Assembly: GCF_900148495.1 (NCBI RefSeq)
Contig: NZ_FTRU01000005.1
Coordinates: 124,001 to 188,000 of the forward strand
Origin: Negativibacillus massiliensis
GTDB taxonomy: Bacteria; Bacillota; Clostridia; Oscillospirales; Ruminococcaceae
Direction: 5' to 3'
Length of the DNA: 64,000 nucleotides
In this document: in pieces, positions 60,352-64,000 of the stretch
How the letters are laid out: each line of letters starts with the position of its first letter
How positions within the stretch are numbered: position 1 is the stretch's first letter
Translations under genes and position numbers: made by a program
The notes under the pieces: generated by a model
Told to the model about the DNA's origin: nothing
What the model saw: only the letters and a program-made list of their open reading frames with translations
The model's database searches: none

Positions 60352-62120
60352 TACAAAACAATACATCTTCACAAAAGCCCAAAAAAAATAGAAAACAGGT
60401 CATCCTGCGTCTGGGCAAATATCTGCTTCAGCACAAATGGATGCTGTTGCTGGCGGTAACCCTGACAGTGATCAGTAACCTGCTTGCCCTGATCGGACCA
60501 ATGTTATCCGGTTATGCGATTGATGCGATCGGAAGTGAAGCGGGTCAGGCAGACTTTCAGAAAGTATTCTTCTACTGCGGATTGATGCTGATTTTCTATA
60601 TTGTATCTTCCGCTTTGTCCTATCTGTTGTCGGTAACCATGGTTAAGATGGGTCAGAAGGTCGTTTATCAGATGAGAAAGGACCTGTTTGACAAGCTGGT
60701 TGAGCTGCCGGTACGATATTTTGACGGACATCAGACCGGTGATATTATCAGCCGTTTTTCCTATGACGTAGATACCGTCAACGCTTCGCTCACCAACGAC
60801 CTGCTTCAGATTGCAGCCAGTGCAATTATGGTCATCGGTTCGTTTATTATGATGCTGATGATCTCTCCGATGCTGATTCTGGTCTTTGCAGTCACTGTCC
60901 CGATTTCGATTCTGTTTATCATCTACCGAACCAAGACCGTTCGTCCGCTGTTCCGCAAACGTTCGGCAAAGCTTGGTGAACTCAACGGATTTGTAGAGGA
61001 GATTATCTCCGGACAAAAGACAACAAAATCCTATCATCAGGAAGAAACGGTCATCGGACGATTTGACAAGAAAAACGAAGAAGCCGTTCAGGCATACTAC
61101 ATGGCAGATTACTACGGAACTACCGTAGGACCTTCGGTCAACTTTATTAACAACCTGTCACTGGCTCTCATCAGTGTATTTGGTGCGCTGCTTTTCTTGG
61201 GAGGCAGCATCTCTCTGGGAAATCTTTCCTCGTTTGTGCTCTATTCCCGTAAGTTCTCCGGACCAATCAATGAGATGGCAAACATTATCAGTGAGCTTCA
61301 GTCCGCATGCTCCGCAGCAGAACGTGTGTTCCGAGTTATTGACGAGGAGCCGGAAGCTGCAGACCTTCCGGGTGCAACCGAATTGGCGAATGTATCTGGC
61401 GAGGTTGAGATGGAGCACATTCACTTTGGCTATGATCCGGATAAGATTATCATTCACGACCTGAATCTTCAGGCTCATAAGGGAAATCTGGTGGCAATCG
61501 TCGGACCGACCGGTGCCGGAAAGACTACCATTATCAATCTGCTGATGCGCTTTTATGATCCTCAGTCGGGCAAAATCCGGATGGAAGGCAAAGACAGCAT
61601 GGAAATCACGCGCAAGAGCCTGCGTGCGGCCTATACAATGGTTTTGCAGGACACCTGGCTATTCTATGGATCTATTTATGATAACATCGCATTCAGCCGT
61701 CAGGATGCCACACATGAAGAGGTCATCGAAGCAGCAAAGGCAGCGAAAATCCACAACTACATCATGAGCCTGCCGGATGGCTATGATACCATCATTAACG
61801 AAGATGGTATGAACATCTCGCAGGGACAGAAGCAGATGCTGACCATTGCCCGCGCGATGCTCTCGGATGCGAAGATGCTGATTCTGGATGAGGCGACCTC
61901 CAACGTCGATACCAGGACGGAGATCCAGATTCAAACCGCGATGCGCAATCTGATGAAGGATAAAACCTGCTTTGTCATTGCACACCGCCTGTCTACTATT
62001 CAGAACGCAGATACCATTCTGGTTGTTCAGCATGGTGATATTGTCGAACAGGGTAACCATGAACAGCTGATGCGTCAGGGTGGAATCTACGCAAACCTGT
62101 ATCGCTCACAGTTCCATTAA
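60348..62120 (+). CDS. ABC exporter half-transporter, catalytic-site subunit
   Basis: 590 residues with a longer basic N-terminus, six helices and an ATPase domain. Walker A GPTGAGKTT, Walker B LILDEATSNVD with the catalytic Glu, H-loop IAHRLST, but the signature is ISQGQKQM rather than SGGQ. Its altered signature faces the Asp-type site of the partner, so the heterodimer has one active and one degenerate nucleotide site. Likely exports drugs or peptides. Ends at the hairpin 62135. Confidence 0.94.
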   Translation: MIQNNTSSQKPKKNRKQVILRLGKYLLQHKWMLLLAVTLTVISNLLALIGPMLSGYAIDAIGSEAGQADFQKVFFYCGLMLIFYIVSSALSYLLSVTMVKMGQKVVYQMRKDLFDKLVELPVRYFDGHQTGDIISRFSYDVDTVNASLTNDLLQIAASAIMVIGSFIMMLMISPMLILVFAVTVPISILFIIYRTKTVRPLFRKRSAKLGELNGFVEEIISGQKTTKSYHQEETVIGRFDKKNEEAVQAYYMADYYGTTVGPSVNFINNLSLALISVFGALLFLGGSISLGNLSSFVLYSRKFSGPINEMANIISELQSACSAAERVFRVIDEEPEAADLPGATELANVSGEVEMEHIHFGYDPDKIIIHDLNLQAHKGNLVAIVGPTGAGKTTIINLLMRFYDPQSGKIRMEGKDSMEITRKSLRAAYTMVLQDTWLFYGSIYDNIAFSRQDATHEEVIEAAKAAKIHNYIMSLPDGYDTIINEDGMNISQGQKQMLTIARAMLSDAKMLILDEATSNVDTRTEIQIQTAMRNLMKDKTCFVIAHRLSTIQNADTILVVQHGDIVEQGNHEQLMRQGGIYANLYRSQFH

Positions 62121-62134
62121 ATCTTCAAAATCAG

Positions 62135-62174
62135 AAAAGGAAGGAAGAATTACTCTTCTTTCCTTTTTTCTTTT
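62135..62174 (+). terminator. Terminator of the ABC exporter operon
   Basis: Stem AAAAGGAAGGAAGA / TCTTCTTTCCTTTT with one mismatch and a short loop, then T-rich tract. Confidence 0.75.
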
Positions 62175-62469
62175 TTCCCTTATTGTTTTATTTCTTTATT
62201 CCATTGTTGTTGATTGGGTGTTGCCCTTCTGTTAACAGTGAGTTAGATGGATGTTCTCTAAGCGTTGGTTAGATGTTAACCAAAAGTGGAAAAACAGTAC
62301 CGATGGCTTTATTCTGCCATTTGTTTTTTCACAATTGCTGTTAACGGAAGAAACTAATTCCGACAAATTTAAATTTTATGTAAAAAATATCCTTTTCTTC
62401 CCATTTTTTCCATAGGATATGGTAGAATAAAAGCCAACCATATGCGGAAAAGTTAGTTTGGAGGAAATG
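62175..62469. other. AT-rich intergenic stretch ahead of the metallophosphoesterase
   Basis: No gene seen. The hexamer GTTAAC occurs three times (62231, 62275, 62340). A TAGAAT at about 62424 may be a -10 box, without a convincing -35. Confidence 0.35.
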
Positions 62470-63294
62470 ATGGGAAAGATTTTAAAGGGTATGATGATTT
62501 TTCTTATAGCAGCTATTCTGATTGGAGCAGGGCTTTTTGTCTGGGCAAGATACTTGGAACCGTCTCTCCTGATTGTTCGGGAGGAAAGCATGACCGCTCC
62601 GGTCTCACAAAGTACCAGAATCGTATTTTTCAGCGATACTCATTTTGGGAAATGGTATTCCCCGGGAAATATCGACCGTGTCGTGGAGAAAATCAATGAA
62701 CAAAATCCCGACGTTGTGATTTTCGGCGGAGATTTTTTTGATATCTACGCTAGGGACAAAGAGAAGATTGATCTGGAGGAGTTTTCTCAAAAGCTTGGTT
62801 TGATTGATGCTCCGCTTGGAAAATATGCTGTCTGGGGCAATCATGATTATGGAGCAGGAGCTTCCCGTATCTATCAGGAGATGATGGAAGATGGCGGATT
62901 TTGTGTGCTGAAAAATGAAGTCCAGACAATAGAGGAGTGTGGCATCACCCTGTATGGTCTGGATGATGCGGTGCTTAGTTCACCTGATACGGATGCTGTT
63001 TTTGCAGGAGACGGAACAGATATTCTGATTTGCCATGAACCGGATATCGCAGATCAGATGGATTTGCATAATGTAGAGCTTGTTTTGTCCGGACATTCCC
63101 ATGGAGGTCAGGTGTCGTTACCTTATCTGACCGAGAGAGCTCTGCCGCCGTGGGGAAGGAAATATATCAAAGGGAGCTATCCGCTGGAAAACGGAATGCG
63201 CTATGTCAGCAGCGGAATTGGCATGACCAAACTTCCGTTCCGTTTTGGCAATATTCCGGAGATTATCGTGATTAATTTGCATCCATTCATTTAA
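62470..63294 (+). CDS. Membrane-anchored calcineurin-like metallophosphoesterase
   Basis: 274 residues. One N-terminal membrane segment (about 8-28), then the five metal-binding motifs of the family: SDTHFGKW (DxH), FGGDFFD (GDxxD), VWGNHDYG (GNHD), CHEPD and SGHSHGGQVSLP (GHxH). It resembles YkuE/YaeI-type phosphodiesterases facing the cell exterior. The last ATG (62470) of two adjacent is preferred, 5 nt from GGAGG. Single gene. Substrate not known. Confidence 0.92.
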   Translation: MGKILKGMMIFLIAAILIGAGLFVWARYLEPSLLIVREESMTAPVSQSTRIVFFSDTHFGKWYSPGNIDRVVEKINEQNPDVVIFGGDFFDIYARDKEKIDLEEFSQKLGLIDAPLGKYAVWGNHDYGAGASRIYQEMMEDGGFCVLKNEVQTIEECGITLYGLDDAVLSSPDTDAVFAGDGTDILICHEPDIADQMDLHNVELVLSGHSHGGQVSLPYLTERALPPWGRKYIKGSYPLENGMRYVSSGIGMTKLPFRFGNIPEIIVINLHPFI

Positions 63295-63303
63295 ATTTCA
63301 TAA

Positions 63304-63332
63304 TTGCTTTCCGTTTTTGATTGCGATATACT
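63304..63332 (+). promoter_or_regulatory. Promoter of the SLC13/ArsB-type permease
   Basis: TTGCTT (63304-63309), 17 bp, TATACT (63327-63332), directly after the phosphoesterase stop. Confidence 0.6.
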
Positions 63333-63355
63333 AAGGAACGGAAAGGATGAGGTAG

Positions 63356-64000
63356 ATGCAAAGAGCAAAAGATTTTTTTAAGAAGGAACCGGTATTTGTA
63401 ATCGCGTTTTTGTGTGCGGTGCTGTCCATGTTTCTGGTACCGCCTTCCGCGGATTATATTGGCTATATTGATTTTCGTGTGTTGGAACTGCTGTTTTGCC
63501 TGATGGCGGCAGTGGCTGGAATGCAGCAGGAAGGCGTTTTTCTGGTGCTGGCACAAAAAATTCTGGCAGGAAAAAAGAGTTTGAGGCTGCTGACCCTCAC
63601 TCTGGTCATGCTGCCGTTTTTCTCGTCAATGCTTATCACCAATGATGTGGCGCTGATTACCTTTGTGCCGTTTGCAGTATTGGTGCTGGAACTGACCGGA
63701 CAGACAAAACATCTGGCCTGGGTGGTTACCCTGCAAACGATTGCTGCCAACATCGGCAGTATGCTTACTCCGGTGGGAAATCCGCAGAACTTGTATCTGA
63801 GCAGCTTCTACCAGCTTGCAGCAGGGGACTTTTTTGCAGTGACCATTCCGATTGTTCTGTTGAGCTTTGTTCTGCTTGCATTGTGCTGTATTGCCGGAAA
63901 GAATCACACCATTGAGGTGCAGTTCCAAAAACGGGAGGAAATTCAGAGCAAACGGGCATTGCTGCTGTTTGTTCTGCTGTTTTTGCTGAGTCTGCTTTCT
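63356..64000 (+). CDS. SLC13/ArsB-type anion permease (N-terminal part, cut by window edge)
   Basis: 215 residues are visible; the gene continues past the window. Several hydrophobic helices with family features: a LLFCLMAAVAGMQQEG region, FFSSMLITNDVALITFVPFA (the SxxxxNDVA motif of the ArsB/NhaD/CitM group) and TIAANIGSMLTPVGNPQNLY (the conserved NxGS..PxGNPxN motif). Exports or imports an anion such as arsenite, a dicarboxylate or citrate; the substrate cannot be told. Ribosome site GGATGAGG. Confidence 0.88.
   Translation, partial: MQRAKDFFKKEPVFVIAFLCAVLSMFLVPPSADYIGYIDFRVLELLFCLMAAVAGMQQEGVFLVLAQKILAGKKSLRLLTLTLVMLPFFSSMLITNDVALITFVPFAVLVLELTGQTKHLAWVVTLQTIAANIGSMLTPVGNPQNLYLSSFYQLAAGDFFAVTIPIVLLSFVLLALCCIAGKNHTIEVQFQKREEIQSKRALLLFVLLFLLSLLS

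Noticed and set aside
1-64000. CRISPR arrays, insertion sequences or prophage
   Set aside because: No regularly spaced repeats, transposase, integrase or phage structural genes are apparent; only the short debris at 40.7-40.9 kb hints at mobile DNA.

Overview
The window reads as chromosomal DNA of a low-to-medium-GC anaerobic member of the Bacillota, most likely class Clostridia (an Oscillospirales-like gut lineage fits, but the genus cannot be named from sequence alone). The evidence is a PerR/rubrerythrin oxygen-defence pair, Rnf-type membrane proteins, MecA, single-chain glycyl-tRNA synthetase, an L10 leader, a CIRCE element, strong GGAGG ribosome sites and many sigma-A promoters with 17-bp spacers. 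All three tRNA genes encode CCA. No rRNA, CRISPR array, intact insertion sequence or prophage is visible.

Layout. 1-5.2 kb: start of a ComEC-type hydrolase, a YgiQ-type radical SAM protein, rplJ-rplL with their leader, and a MATE pump, all on minus. 5.4-6.5 kb: perR-rubrerythrin. 6.8-11.4 kb (minus): rnfC-rnfD-rnfE-rnfA with no rnfG or rnfB, then a glycosyl-hydrolase-like membrane protein. 11.5-28.8 kb: housekeeping and accessory genes, namely mecA, rpe, an Fe-S aldo/keto reductase, a CDF metal exporter under a NiCo-type riboswitch, an XRE/DUF3796 pair, hsp20 under CIRCE, a MarR/MATE pair, an iron-type ABC importer, two paralogous lipoproteins, a YitT protein and a third MATE pump.

29.4-39.9 kb holds the metabolic centre: an eleven-gene plus-strand operon encoding the whole methylaspartate route of glutamate fermentation. 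Glutamate mutase (glmS, glmL reactivase, glmE) makes 3-methylaspartate, mal releases ammonia to give mesaconate, the two-subunit class I hydro-lyase hydrates it to citramalate, and citDEF (citramalate lyase) splits that to acetate and pyruvate. cobO supplies adenosylcobalamin and one P-loop protein of unknown role lies between mal and cobO. The prosthetic-group genes citC and citXG follow at 41.7-44.1 kb. Between the two blocks sits an AT-rich, apparently imported cassette: a consensus promoter, a 20-residue leader peptide, an attenuator-like terminator and a GNAT acetyltransferase, followed by coding debris. This looks like a translation-coupled inducible resistance-type unit and is the most distinctive local finding.

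44-64 kb: oleate hydratase with a divergent TetR regulator, a radical SAM protein, guaA, a secreted cadherin-like protein, two 408-residue EreA/ChaN-like lipoproteins flanking glyQS and a tRNA-Pro/Thr/Tyr cluster, an amino-acid permease, an HTH protein fused to a degenerate desulfoferrodoxin-like domain, a MarR-controlled heterodimeric ABC exporter, a metallophosphoesterase and the start of an SLC13/ArsB-type permease.
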